Assembly (NCBI RefSeq): GCF_014898815.1
Contig: NW_026515540.1
Location: 1,054,001 to 1,118,000 of the forward strand
DNA from: Panonychus citri
Lineage: Eukaryota > Arthropoda > Arachnida > Trombidiformes > Tetranychidae
Reading direction: 5' to 3'
DNA: 64,000 nt
This document shows, in pieces, positions 22,274 through 34,098 of the stretch (position 1 is the first letter of the stretch; each line of letters starts with the position of its first letter). Below the pieces are notes generated by a model. That model had not been told where the DNA came from. It worked only from the letters and a program-made list of their open reading frames with translations, and ran no database searches. A program made the position numbers and the translations under genes.

Positions 22274-22440
22274 ATCAGTTCAAACAATTGATCAATAATA
22301 TAATCAGATGTTAATCTCCCATTTTGTTTTCTCTATTTCATCCGATTTCAGGTTCCAATGCAATGAAGAAACGGAAACAATTATATCCGTAGAGTTTTTT
22401 TCCCATCTATTTGTCAATCAACTTCAGATATATTATCTGG

Positions 22441-23769
22441 CTTTTTTTGTTATCCATTAATCAACAATCATAATCAAGCATCTGATATTTATTTCCAACT
22501 GATACTCAACAAAAAGCTCACAATTAATGTTAATACAAATCACATTCTAGTCCAATAACTTTTTGTACCCAATCAAAAGCAATCTCTGTGATAATCTACA
22601 TAAACACCAATTGAAAATTATTTACAATATTTATTTTTACAATTAAGCTTTAAATACATTTGTAACTTAAATTATATCTTAATATTTAACTCTCACTGCC
22701 AAATTGTTAATTTTATTGAAGACAAAATGAGAATGTAAATTAAAATTGACTTTGCAATCGTTATATCGATGTAATCATTTATTTCTAAATGACAATCAAA
22801 TTGTCATCTAACCGAAAGCGACCTGAAAATGTTGATCTAAACCTCGATTGCGCATCGCAATCAAATTGGCGGTTAAATTTCCAGGCCAATGGTCACAAAG
22901 CGATTCGGCAAACAAAAGGTAACCTGGAAAAAGAAGCGGGTAAAAAATCACCTGAATTCCAATTGATTGATCTTCTCTTTCACGTTTAATTAAAATCAAT
23001 TGTTCTTTACAATTAATAGAAAAAAAATTAAACCAAGTCTTTGATTTTCATAAGAAGAATAACAATTTATTTTTTTAATTCTTAGGAATCACCGAGCTTT
23101 TTTTTGATATTTGATATTTGTTTCTTTATCTAATACATTAACTTTGGTAGTTAATTTGATTGTTAAGTGAATTTCTAATTGTTAGGATTTTTTTGTTGTT
23201 TTGTTTTACATTTAAATCACTTGTGATCTTTTTTTTCCAGTAGTTGGTTTGGATGTGTGTTTACAATTAAGGAGAAATTAAATTATATAATAAAATTGAT
23301 TAAGGTGGTAATTGATTAATTAAAGTTGTGTCTCTTAAGTCTTTGTGTTGGTATAGATTTAGGTACAGAGGAGGAGAGACAATTAATTGTAGTAATTTAC
23401 ATGCAATTAAAGGGATTAACGGATCCAATAAATTAATTGTGAGCGCAACCAGAAGCTCTCATCATATGTATAAATATGATTTTGTTTTCGAGTGTCCAAT
23501 AAAAAGAAGATGCAAATTTAATCAAATCCATTGATCACTTTAAATGTGTGTTTTTGTCTTAATTTGTTTTTAATTATAAACAAATGGCCCACTATTGTTT
23601 TCTCACTTTTGGTTAATCTTTCGTCTTTTGTTACGATGGTTTTGTCTTTGTAATATATATTTATAGTTGTGTGTTTGTATATATATTTTTTTCATCTGGT
23701 TTTGTTTCAATTTATAACTTTCTTGGTGATTAGTTGATTATATTTAGTGATTTATTAGGTAGTTGGTGT
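22441..23769. other. Intergenic, includes Polycomb 3' region
   Basis: The end of the host gene's last exon is not defined. Small frames at 22789-22999 on both strands have no recognisable content. 23540-23769 is T-rich and probably the Polycomb 3' UTR. Confidence 0.4.
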
Positions 23770-24891
23770 TTATTGGTTGTTGGTGTTGTTGATAGAGTTG
23801 ATTTTTTTACTGATGACTGTTGGGTGATTACCAGGAGAGACTCGGATCGGTGGTAAAGGTACACCTGAAGGTTCCGTGGCCACGGCGATACTTTTCTTGG
23901 TTCTTTCACGGAAAAATCCTTGATAAGTTTTACATTCACGGACAGTTATGGTCATATCGTTGGCGGTAACATCGGTAATCAGAATCTGGTCAACAAGTTT
24001 ATTCTGTTTCTTCCAAAAATCGGGTGGAGGTGAACAATTTCGAACAGTTTTTTCACTTGTGACATGATTAACAACACCACTACTATTACTACTATTATGA
24101 TTACTAACGGAAGATAATTTTCTCTTATGTCTTTCTCTATCTTCACTTTTCTTTTCTTGTCCTTTCTCGAGTTTATTAACATTATTACTATTATTGACAT
24201 CACCAGATCCAATATTATTATTAGTACCAACGTTACTAATTACCGGGGTTGATAATTTTTTGCTGCTTGTTGTGTTCACAGAAATCGTTGTTGTTGTGGC
24301 TGATGTTGAGGTTGTGGGAGGGAGGGCACTTGCAGAATTACCAGAATTGGTGACTGATGATGGCGTTGACAAAGTAGAAGTCGCCATGCTGTTACTAGTA
24401 ACTCTGTTGTTACTAATTGATTGTTTATTCGATTCCTTTTCTTTAGGTTCTTCTATTATTGAGGTTGCTGTTGTTGTTGTCGCTGTCTTTTTATCCTTTT
24501 CTTTATCCTCTTTCTTATCTTTATGTGTATGGTTGTGATGATGATTATGGTGTAAATGCGATGAATTTGATGTTGTTTGTTGCTGATGATGATGATGGCC
24601 CGAGGAAGAATTGTAACCTTCATTTTGAGCTTGCTCAAAGGCTAATATTAACCTTTCATCCAATATGTTTTCCTCAGGTTCCCAGGTATTGTGTCTAGGT
24701 GAATATCCTTTCCATTTAACAAGATATTGAACTTTTTTATGTCTACATCGTCTTTTTAGAATACATTCTGCTGCATATACACGATCACCAACCGAAGATA
24801 ATTCCATGTCTTTTTCTCGTCTTATAATATCAGCTTCACTTTTATTTGAGTTCATTGTAACCGATGATTTATTCAACTGTTTGCTTTTCAT
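23770..24891 (-). CDS. Pc: Polycomb (CBX-type chromodomain protein)
   Basis: This is a PRC1 subunit that reads H3K27 methylation. It is a single uninterrupted frame of 373 residues (Drosophila Pc is 390), starting at 24891 with a stop codon two codons upstream in the same frame. The chromodomain is at about residues 39-88 (VYAAECILKRRCRHKKVQYL, VKWKGYSPRHNTWEPEEN), with the expected aromatic cage residues Y39, W60 and Y63. A long Ser/Thr/Asn- and His-rich low-complexity linker follows. Near the C-terminus, at about 303-333, is the Pc/C-box (ILITDVTANDMTITVRE, GFFRER), which binds the RING1 subunit. The box separates it from HP1. Long plus-strand frames over the linker are antisense shadows. 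The upstream 25.0-25.75 kb region is rich in GA/GAAA repeats and is probably the leader. Confidence 0.94.
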   Translation of the reverse strand: MKSKQLNKSSVTMNSNKSEADIIRREKDMELSSVGDRVYAAECILKRRCRHKKVQYLVKWKGYSPRHNTWEPEENILDERLILAFEQAQNEGYNSSSGHHHHQQQTTSNSSHLHHNHHHNHTHKDKKEDKEKDKKTATTTTATSIIEEPKEKESNKQSISNNRVTSNSMATSTLSTPSSVTNSGNSASALPPTTSTSATTTTISVNTTSSKKLSTPVISNVGTNNNIGSGDVNNSNNVNKLEKGQEKKSEDRERHKRKLSSVSNHNSSNSSGVVNHVTSEKTVRNCSPPPDFWKKQNKLVDQILITDVTANDMTITVRECKTYQGFFRERTKKSIAVATEPSGVPLPPIRVSPGNHPTVISKKINSINNTNNQ

Positions 24892-27705
24892 GATTACCTA
24901 ACTTCTGCAAGGCTTAGAAGTAGTAATGAGATGGTTATAGTGATTCAACTACTCAATCAACAGAGATTTTCGTTAACAGACGTAACACCAGGACGAAATC
25001 ACCATAAAGGATTACAGATTAGATTTGCAGGAATAAAGTATCAAATATTTCAACACTGCTGAATCAACAGCAATAAAGAAAAAGAAAAGAGAGAGATAGA
25101 GATAGAGAGAGAGAGAGAGATTTTCCTTGAGAAAAAAAGAGTAGAAAGAGAGGTACAGTCAAAAAAAGAAAGAGGAGAAAGTAAATTGAATAGAACAAAG
25201 TAAAAAAGAGAAAAAATCTATCCAAGTTTCTCTCTGTCTATTTTTCTGATGTTTTGTTGTTTTTGTTGTCAATTCTCCAAAAAGAACAGTAAAAAGACGG
25301 CGAAGAAAAAAACCAAAGGTACTAAATAAACTCGTAGGAAGAGAAAAAAAAGAGTAGAATAAATTTTACGCGAAAGAAGGCAAAAAGATAGGAGAGTAAA
25401 AGATGAAAGATGATGATGATGATGATGATGAAGAATAGGAAAAGAAAAACAAGTTATGTTGTTATGATATGAAATTGATGAAGAGAAGGCGAAGATTTGT
25501 TGTTGTTACCACCAAGAAGATAAAAATAATTAACTGTAAAATTAAACATTTAGTTTTCTCAATTGAGAGAAGAAACTTTAAGAGAGATAAAGTAATTAGT
25601 TAACAGAATCAGTAATTAATGTAAAACAGATGATTTAATCATCTTTACCGTTGATGGAAACAATTAATAAGAAAAGAAGAAAAAATTTACTCAACTTGGA
25701 AAGAGACAAACAGACAGACAAAAAGAAAGAAAAGAAACTAAGGCCTACAGCGCCTCTTTCTTTTTCTCTTCGGTTTTGGTGGGAAAATTAAGCGAACAAT
25801 TTTATTCTTTTTCTTCGCAATTAGCTTAATTGTTGCTCTTCTTCTTAATTAGTAAGTTGATCTTTGACAAATCATAGACGATTTGAACAAACCATTGAAT
25901 TATTATTATTGTTATTATTGATATTTGATTAGTTTCCTTTCAATTGTTTATTTCATTATTTTCAGAATCTTAATTATCATTTTTTTTTGCTTCTTTTTTT
26001 TAATTAATTTTACAATCAAGTTGATCTTAAATAAACAATTGGAAAATTTTGCTTACAAAGAGTATCTAATTTTCTAATGAATTTTCAGTAATCACTTGTT
26101 TGAACAGCTAATTGTTATTTTCTTGATATAATCAAATCATTACGATTCTGATTCTGATTCTGATCAATTACAATCACCATTAGACTTTTATAATCAAATA
26201 ACAATCAGTTAAAGTAATTAATTTGGTGATTACCATTTCAAAATGAAATATTCAACTGGTTAATTAACTGGTTAGTTGACAGCTTTTAATATTTTATTTG
26301 ATTGTCATTCTCACTAAATGCTTATGATTAATTTAATCATTCGGCGAATTGTTGACCTTCGTTTAGTACCATTGCCCGAATCGTAGACACACTCGTAGGT
26401 GTAAATATAATTTTCATCATCACAATCAACTAAATTATTAGGTTGAGTAAATTCAATAAAAACTATTCCTCCAAAATCTTTGAGCATCTCATTAAATGAT
26501 TGGTGAGTAACGGATACACAGTTAATCATCAGAAGCTGATGATTATAAACTTCTTAACTGATTTAAAATTTTCGCATCCAAAACAACCACAGTTAATTTA
26601 TGTTCGTGATTCACTTGACACTCAACCAATTTAAGCTCAAAATGACAGAAACTGATTCAAGATATTGACCAGAAAAAAATGTTATCGTCCGCTGAGATGA
26701 TTCAATGGCCTCGACAAACATAAACGATCACTGGAAGGTCACGATAACGAAAAAGTAAACGGCCTAGTGAATGGTCACCCTATAGTTTGAGGTTATTGGT
26801 AGCTAATTGGTTAATTAATTGACTAATTTTAATATTTTTCAACAAAATCCATCATTTTATTATTATTCCTACTCAAGAAATTTAATAGTTTGATGAAGCA
26901 AAATTAATTTCTCTCAGTCAGTAAATTGTAAATTCAAAAGATTTCGAGTTGACAGATACCAAGATTTAAACTGATGGTTTATAGAATTTCGATCAATTTA
27001 TTTGAAATAGAAGTTTCAACTTCCAATTCAAATTCAATTCCAAGTAAATTGCAATTCATCTGATTAAAAATAATTTTTTTCCGAATTAAAGTTTGATTTG
27101 AATTTGCCGGTTTTCTTTTAGTTTCTTCGTCAGATGATTTTGCTTTTTGTTGTCAAGTGTTTTCTTGTTGTTTTGTTATCTGTTTAATTAATTTAATTAT
27201 GATTGTGTTGATCATTTTATCATCAACATGTTGATTTTAATTGTAGGGTTAATCAATTCTCTATGGTGAACTTTTGGGTTTAATTAATTTCCTTCATTAG
27301 ATTGTTAATTCTTATTGTTTCTACCTCGTAACCTTGTAAATCTTTTGTTTCATCATTAATTGTATTTACAAGGCAAGGTAGTGTTTCTGTTTTGTCAATT
27401 CGTGTTTCAAATCAACATTGACCTCAAATTTTGATCATTTTTGTTGTTAATTTTTATCCTAAATTTAATTTAATTGTTACCCATTTATTCATTTAACTTT
27501 GTTTTCTTGTATTCTATTGGAAGTGTTCACTTTTACTTGTCATATTCAGTCAAAGTATCAGCATCTCATTCAGCTCTCATTAATTTGTTTGTGTTTAAAT
27601 TTATTCGACCTAATCTGGTCAATTATTAGTTGAAAGATCTGATAATTTTTTCTAAATTACTTTATTCAAATGGATTTGTAACTATATTTACAAAGTAATC
27701 TCAAT
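24892..27705. other. Polycomb leader, intergenic DNA and TMEM127 upstream region
   Basis: 25080-25750 is purine-rich with (GA)n near 25100 and (GAT)n near 25411-25430. The rest is AT-rich. It contains a small INPP4 gene fragment at 26314-26529, annotated separately. No other gene is recognised. Confidence 0.45.
26314..26529 (-). pseudogene. Fragment duplicated from the INPP4 gene
   Basis: A 71-codon frame begins MINCVSVTH and ends with CVYDSGNGTKRRSTI. It mirrors two separated points of INPP4 exon 2: LMNCVTYSL near 32125 and CLVNDSDSGTKRRSTI near 31880. Nucleotides at 26340-26405 also match 31860-31930 closely. The middle is replaced or lost, and there are no neighbouring exons, so it is a relic of a partial duplication. 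Confidence 0.6.
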
Positions 27706-29053
27706 ATGCCTAATCTAAGAGAGTATGTGGACCGAGCTAGAGACCAAGCCTCATCTAGAATCCAAATCATCGGAGTTTATATCACTACTTTCCTTGATTC
27801 ATTTAAAACTGGTTCAAGTAGTAGTCACAATCGACCAAGAAGACGAAGTTCAAGGCCTAGAAGGCAACACAATCCAATCTTAGGCCCTCCACACCTTCAA
27901 AGGACTCACAATAGTCGCAATTACTACAATCATAGTTCAACTAGACATCATCTCGCCTCAAGTTTCTTTGGTATATTATCTGTTTCATTAATGTTGAGCC
28001 TTAGAGCTTTCAATTTTTTTTTCTTTTTATTGTCTTATGTAAATTATTTGTAACATTTATCCTTATTTTCTATTCTCAGATTCAAACCGATGTGGTGAGA
28101 GGAACTTGTGGGCTGCATTAATGAGTTTATTGGTCATTGCAACACTTTCAGCAGCTATTGCTCAACCTAAATGGTTTCGTATAAGAGGTGGACGTTGTGA
28201 TCGCGTTTATATAGGATTACAGGAACTTTATATCGAACCATTTACCTTCATTCCACACAATTATGGTTTAGCAAGTAATAGTGTTAATAAGGAGGAAATA
28301 CGAGGAAATACAAATAATATCATTGAAAGACAAAAGATAAAGGCTTCCCTTCAGCCTAAAGGTGAAGCCAAGATTTTATCTGGTAACCCGAATAACAATG
28401 GCTCGTTGCTCCAACGTCAAGGGTCAATTAATCGTGATTTGACAGAAAGTATCTATCCAAGTATCTCGGTGAAAAGTGGTCGAGCTCATATCAGCTGTAT
28501 AACCCCTGAAATTGGTCATTTACGAAGGACGATAATTATTTTATGCTTTTCAAGTCTATTACTCAACTTATTTCAATTTTTTCTTGACACCTTGGGTACA
28601 AAACGAAAAATTCTTGAACATATGAGGCGTCATGCATTAGCCAATTTAATTGGTGTTGTTTCTTGTATATTTACACTTGGCTTTGCTTATTTGGTTGCTG
28701 ATTTGTTAGAGAAAGAACAAAGAAGACGAGTAAACAAAGCTCATTTTTTAAATTGGAATAATGAACATCCACCCAATGTGGAAATTCACTTCGAAATCAG
28801 CTATTATCTAATTAGTCTCGCTGGGCTTCTTGGTTTAATCGCTGCTGCTTGTAACCTTCTCGCTAAACCCAAACCTTACTTTTTCTCATCTTCTCTCTAC
28901 TTTTCGCCTCCCTATGATTCTGAAGCAAACAATTTACTTGAGGAAACAATCTCACCTCGCTGGCAATCTCCCCCTCCACCACCGCCGACTTTATCAGCTA
29001 TGGTTCCTCCAAACTCGATGACTTTACCTCCACCTCCACCATACTCACCCTAA
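27706..29053 (+). CDS. TMEM127: TMEM127-like endolysosomal membrane protein
   Basis: Vertebrate TMEM127 is a multi-pass endosomal/lysosomal protein that restrains mTOR signalling. Exons are 27706-27970 and 28080-29053, 412 residues, with the split codon at the junction reading Asp. An N-terminal arginine/serine-rich cytosolic segment of about 95 residues is followed by four hydrophobic spans at about 98-118, 238-260, 272-296 and 328-350. Key matches to the family are GERNLWAALMSLLVIATLS, QPKWFRIRGGRC after the first span, LGFAYLVADLL in the third, and a proline-rich tail ending PPPPPYSP. The PPPY in this tail could bind WW-domain ligases. The loop between spans 1 and 2 is much longer than in the human protein (238 residues in all), which accounts for part of the size difference. 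Confidence 0.85.
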
Positions 29054-29493
29054 AGAGAGGAGACGAATATCAATTATTTAAAACAATTAATCAACGTGAC
29101 ATTTGATTCACTTTAATGAAAATGGAGTCACAATTCATCAGCTTGTATTATGCTTGTTATTTTTCTTGATAATAATAATGATATTTATTTAAATGATAAT
29201 TGACGGATTGTTAAGTAACAGAAAAGAAAAGAAAATTGATTCAATTAATTGCTCTTTTCTTCTAAATGATTTGGACAACATTAAGATTTTGGTTCCTTGA
29301 TTAAGGTGATTAAAATTATTTCCAAATGATGTAAACTGATTGTTGAATATTTTTGTTCTTTGTTTTCTAATTTAAATGAATAACTTCAATTGACTAGAGA
29401 TGATTAATGAAGGAAAGAGTTTTTTATATCCATGATGATTGTCCATCATTTTGTAAATGCGATTATAATCATTGTATCATTCTAATTGTTGAT
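29054..29493. other. Convergent spacer
   Basis: About 440 AT-rich bases between the stops of the TMEM127-like gene (+) and INPP4 (-), probably the two 3' UTRs. Confidence 0.45.
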
Positions 29494-32400
29494 CTAATCA
29501 CGAACGTTACTATAAGTTCCAGGAGGAGGTCGATATAATTTAGGTAAAGTCATCGCTTTCAGTGAATTAAATGCGTACTTGGCGATACCAATATTCTTAC
29601 GAGTATTTTCCCGTCGAGTTCCCTCACTGTAAATGATTAGAGAAAATGATTAGTTACAATTAATAGTTTCAATTGTTGCGAGTCTAGTACCTTCTTAAAG
29701 TATCGAGCATTTGCTGGAAAAGTTGAGAATCATCGATCTCATTGAAATGATATTTTCTCGAACAGAATCGAACCTCTTCCAAAGTGATCGCCATTGAGGT
29801 TCGATCTTTGGCACTTTTACAACTTGTAAAACGAATACCGTTCAAACGGTAAGTGATCTGTTCCATTAAATGTAGAATACGAACATTTTTCGCTCGACGA
29901 GACCAAAGTTCAATCTTTAAGGCTGTAATTAAATCAACCAAATGAGAATCATCTTTGTAACCAACAATTGAAATAAATTGTTCTAATTTATGGAAAGCAT
30001 TTTGATTAATTGTTTCTTGTAATTTAACCAAACCAAGTCTAAGAAAGATGGAAAATAAAAACATACAATTGATTAGTTGTTGATTAGCATAAACGACGAT
30101 GAAAAAAATACAATCAATTTATTGATTGCCCATAATTAGGATAATAATACTTACGTTTCTGCAAGAGTTGCTTGTTCATTGATTCCAATATTAAAAAGTA
30201 ATGCTTTTGGTTGAGCTTCAAGGTAATCAGGTAAAATTTGTGATGAAATTGATATAATTACCCTAACATTGTGACTGAGAAGAGAATCAAATTGATAATA
30301 ATTAATTAATTGATTTGCCAGGGACGAAACAAATTAATTAGGTTATGGAATTGATTCACTTTCATTATCAGTCAAATCTTATTCTAAAAATATACTTGTG
30401 TATTGCTTGATCAATGAAGCTTTTTCATGTTTGATTGTTGATTTAATTAGTCAATAAACCAAACAAATCGTTAATACTGATCGTTAGAAATGAATAATTA
30501 GTTAATCATATTCTAGTTGCTTTAGTAGCAGATAAAAGTTTGTTTCAATAGCTTATGACTATTTTTAAATAAGTAATTACAAGGGAAAGATTTAATTGCT
30601 AGAGGACTAATTAACTTACCCGTTGCCCTCGATTCGAGGTAAATCTAATGTTGATCGAGCTGAATCTTTGAAATTAATGAAAACAAATGTAACACATGAA
30701 TTAAGCTCGGATACAGCGGCGGCCATGTCGTTGAGCATTCCGATTTCTTGAGCATAACAACTGAGTAATGATTGAAAGTAAACAAATATCGATTTGGTTT
30801 TAATTAGATTACGTTGGAAGGAGATTGACTTGATTTCATTAACCACTGAACTAATTATTGTGGTTAATATTTGACTGAAAATCATTCCTCGTTTAAGTCG
30901 AAGGTTGTAGAAAAGTTCGAGATTTTCTCGTTCCAATTTAATTGCTTCGATTGCATAACAGATTGAACTGATTCTTAAAAGAGCAGCATTGGCAGAGATC
31001 AATTTCCGTTTGAGGGTTCGATATCTGACCGGGAACATTTACTTCCACCACCAGTTGAATTAACCATTGGAACATTGCAATTGTTAATCTTTCCAGAGAT
31101 ACTAATTAAACTCGCCTTAATATTGAGATAAATAAGATCCACTGGTTCCAATTCTTGTTGCTCTTCGGTGGCAAGAGCAGCGGCAGCAACGGTGGCTGAT
31201 TGACTATTCTTCCTGTTGTTAATTGTTGGCTCATTGGTTGTCCTAATTTCACTGGTTGAACAATCAGCGGTTGTTATTTTACCTCCTGAAGTGTAATTAA
31301 TTGATCCAGAGTTGAAAGTATGATGATTACTAGTGTTGGTTGTTCCAGTGTTGGGTAAATGATTTTTCAACACCTCAAGTGACATGAGCGTTTCTTCAAC
31401 ATCCCTTGGATCAAGAACGTTGATTAACTTATGAGCATTTGAATCAATCATTTCATAAAGTGTCTTCAATTTATCTTGAGCCAATGAACCATCTTCAATA
31501 TAAAACATTAACTTTCTCATGGAAACATCAATTAGCTGAACTGTTGATGAAATTAGCAGGAAATTTTTCATCGCTTTCCAAACTTTCAAAATGGATGAAT
31601 TAACATCTTTTGAGGATAAAATGTTCAGATTACTTGATGATGATAATGATGATGATGTTAAAGATGAAGTTGATGTTGACACTGAGGTACTTTTAGAGGC
31701 TAAGTGGGCATCCAAATTGTTTAGATTTAAATTATCTTGATCAAAGCCTAAATAATGAGCAGCAAAAGCTCCTACAGAGTAAACATCCAATGAATTAGTT
31801 GAATTGCTATTCTCGAGAATATCAGATGATTTGATTGCTGATTGTTGAGTATTATTGTAGCAAATTGTTGACCTTCGTTTGGTACCACTGTCCGAATCGT
31901 TGACTAGACACCTTTGTAGGTGAAGGTTAAGTGGCACGTATTGGAAGTGAAGCTCTTTCTTAGCGATTGAAGGTCGAAAAAATTTCTTATCCAATTGGAC
32001 TTGATACAGTTCGTTTATCGATTCGGTTACCACATTAACAAGACGTAAATGTGATTCCAATACTCTCATTTGGGTTCGTTGGTAATCGGGTTTAACTTCA
32101 CCCAATGAATAAGTTACACAGTTCATTAGTTTTTTCTCATCGTCCATGAAAATATTCCTGAGAGCGAACAAGATATCAAATTAGAGTAATGGAAAAATAA
32201 AATTATCATCAACCTAATTAAGATTATGATTGTTTACTAATTTACGAGGAAATTAAGGAAATTAAGAGTAAAAATCTAATCTGGTAGACATAAAAGATGA
32301 GATTTCGTGGTGAGTACCATGTACATAGGATAAGATCATCACGAATTTGGAAAATTATTTTTCGTCTTATTTTGTTGATGATTTACTCTCACGTATCTGA

Positions 32401-34098
32401 ATTAAAACCTTTCAATGGAACATCAAATTGAAAAGATCGATGGATAATATTCACAAAAAGATCATCATCTAGATTCCAGTAACCATAAACAGATATTGTT
32501 GGTGATTGGAATCAAAATTACTTGGATGATAACGTATTTGATTGTTTACAATTATTACTATTTGATTCCAATGGTGAACCGATTGTTTCATCTTCTTCCC
32601 TTTTCTCTATTTCATCCATTTCTCTTCCTTCTCCTGATCCACCTTCAGATGGGTGTTCTGATTTACTCATGGTGGTGACTTGGGATGATGATGACGATGA
32701 TGATTTAGCTGCTTTATTGTTTGATTTGGTTGATGATGATAATACAGTTGATTGTGTTGAATGGATTGATGTAAGTGGTAAGCTTTTTGGTCGACGAGAT
32801 GTAGCAAGAGATTCAGTTTGGTGACATTTATTATCTTCCGGATAAACGGGTCCCTTAATTGTTACCTTTAGTTTACCAATAACATGGGAATCACGAAGAG
32901 TTGATAAAATATCAAGATCAAAAATTTGTGAATTGTCAATGTTTGTTTCGGGTAAGGTCATAATCATGGAAGGTGAAGCATAAACAGATTCACCGAGTAG
33001 AACTCGAGTTTCAGTTAAACGTTCAACGACATCGTAAACCTTAAATCGTAATTGATATTGTGACCAATCCTCTGAAGGTAAATTAAATTGCTTAGCAAAT
33101 TTGGCACTTTGTGAGGAAACAATTTCCGTTTTGTCTAAAAAAGTCCAAGAGGTAAATTTCTCCTTCCGGTAAAAGACGGCGATGAAAATATTTGGTTCTA
33201 AAGGTGAACCATCAGATAATATAACAGTACATGAGAGATTAATTTTCATATAAGAATTGGAACAAAGGAAGCCCTTGTGAACTAATTGTTGTTGTTGTTG
33301 TTGAGAGGAAGAGGAAGTAGAAGATGAGTTTATTGCTGATGAAGATGAACTTGTGGTTCCAATGGGATCGAGGATTGGATCTTGAGAGTTCGATGCCAGG
33401 TCAGAGAAAATCTTAAGGTTGGTGAACGTTTTTCGAAGTGATTTAAGATAATTTAAACTCGACAAGTGGATACATTCAACCCAAGAATCTCTCTCCTGTT
33501 GAGAGATTGTAGTGAAATGAAAAGGTTTTGTTGGATCATTTTTACCAAATTCAATGATAAAGGAAAAGTGTTTATTGTTACTCTCCTCCGATAATTTGAT
33601 AACACACTCTTCCAATAATAAGATAAAAACGATCCGATTTTCACCAATTAACGTTGAATCTTTACCAATAATCTCACTTGTCGATGTGGTTGTTGTTGTT
33701 GATGACGATGATGATGATTGATTAATCCGTTGGTGTGTTGTCGTTTCATCAATCCAACCATCACTATTATGATTATTAACTATCGATGGTGTTGTTGGAG
33801 TAATAGTGTTGTGAATATTGTTGTTTACGTAATTGTTATCACTTCTACTATTGTTATTAGCCTTGTTACCATTGGGATGATATTGCTGATTAGCTGATAG
33901 CTTTGTATCCGGATTACTTGTTGACAGGATAAATAAAAGGTTACCTCGAAGCCGGCAAAGTCGTTCAATGAATGTTTCACTTTTCCAATGATTAAATAAA
34001 CCCTCACGTCTCTCACGGACAAACAGGAAGCCCTCTTTGTCAAAATTGGCAGAATCCAACCAAGCCAACCTTGAAACTGCCGGGTAATTAATAATCAT
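29494..34098 (-). CDS. INPP4: Inositol polyphosphate 4-phosphatase, type I/II family
   Basis: The family hydrolyses the 4-phosphate of PtdIns(3,4)P2 on endosomal and plasma membranes. Exons on the minus strand: 32522-34098, about 31043-32157, about 31020-30620, 30155-30274, 29691-30038 and 29494-29626; roughly 1230 residues. The order is: N-terminal PH-like domain (FDKEGFLFVRERREG to ERDSWVECIHL) interrupted by an Asn/Ser-rich insert; a C2 domain (INLSCTVILSDGSPLEP, FKVYDVVERLTETRVLLGES); a variable middle; conserved FYNLRLKRG and EIGMLNDMA; the CX5R catalytic motif CKSAKDRTS near 29820; and the family ending PKLYRPPPGTY. The start is the first ATG after an in-frame TAA. The join between exons 2 and 3 near 31042 is unresolved: frames differ and no canonical intron of ordinary size restores phase, so a frameshift or an unusual intron is present. 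Confidence 0.88.

Larger units (their letters stand above)
18541..22440 (+). ncRNA. snoRNA host gene, copy 1 (UHG/GAS5-type)
   Basis: A chain of short exons with good GT-AG borders and no usable ORF. Exons visible after a first exon ending at 18580: 18765-18821, one ending at 19839, 20029-20041 (13 nt), 20233-20283, 20451-20551, 20722-20760, 20990-21007 (18 nt), 21196-21257, 21498-21669, 21856-21899, 22100-22146, and a last one from 22352. Almost every intron holds one C/D or H/ACA snoRNA candidate. The exon at 18765 carries the palindrome AACCACGTGGTT and a tiny ORF (M-L-D-L-stop). Such host transcripts are normally spliced and then degraded, with the debranched introns trimmed to snoRNAs. 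The transcription start and poly(A) site are not resolved. A related copy lies at 41840-44950. The intron after 18821 contains an extra inserted coding remnant. Confidence 0.8.

Noticed and set aside
24194..24698. Plus-strand frames of 79-114 codons
   Set aside because: Antisense to the low-complexity linker of Polycomb; hydrophobic only because of complementary ACA/ATC codons.
25080..25430. Possible satellite or CRISPR-like array
   Set aside because: Only GA and GAT microsatellites without regular spacers; CRISPR is not expected in a eukaryotic chromosome.
32522..32824. 100-codon plus frame rich in Asp/Ser
   Set aside because: Antisense to the serine-rich end of INPP4 exon 1.
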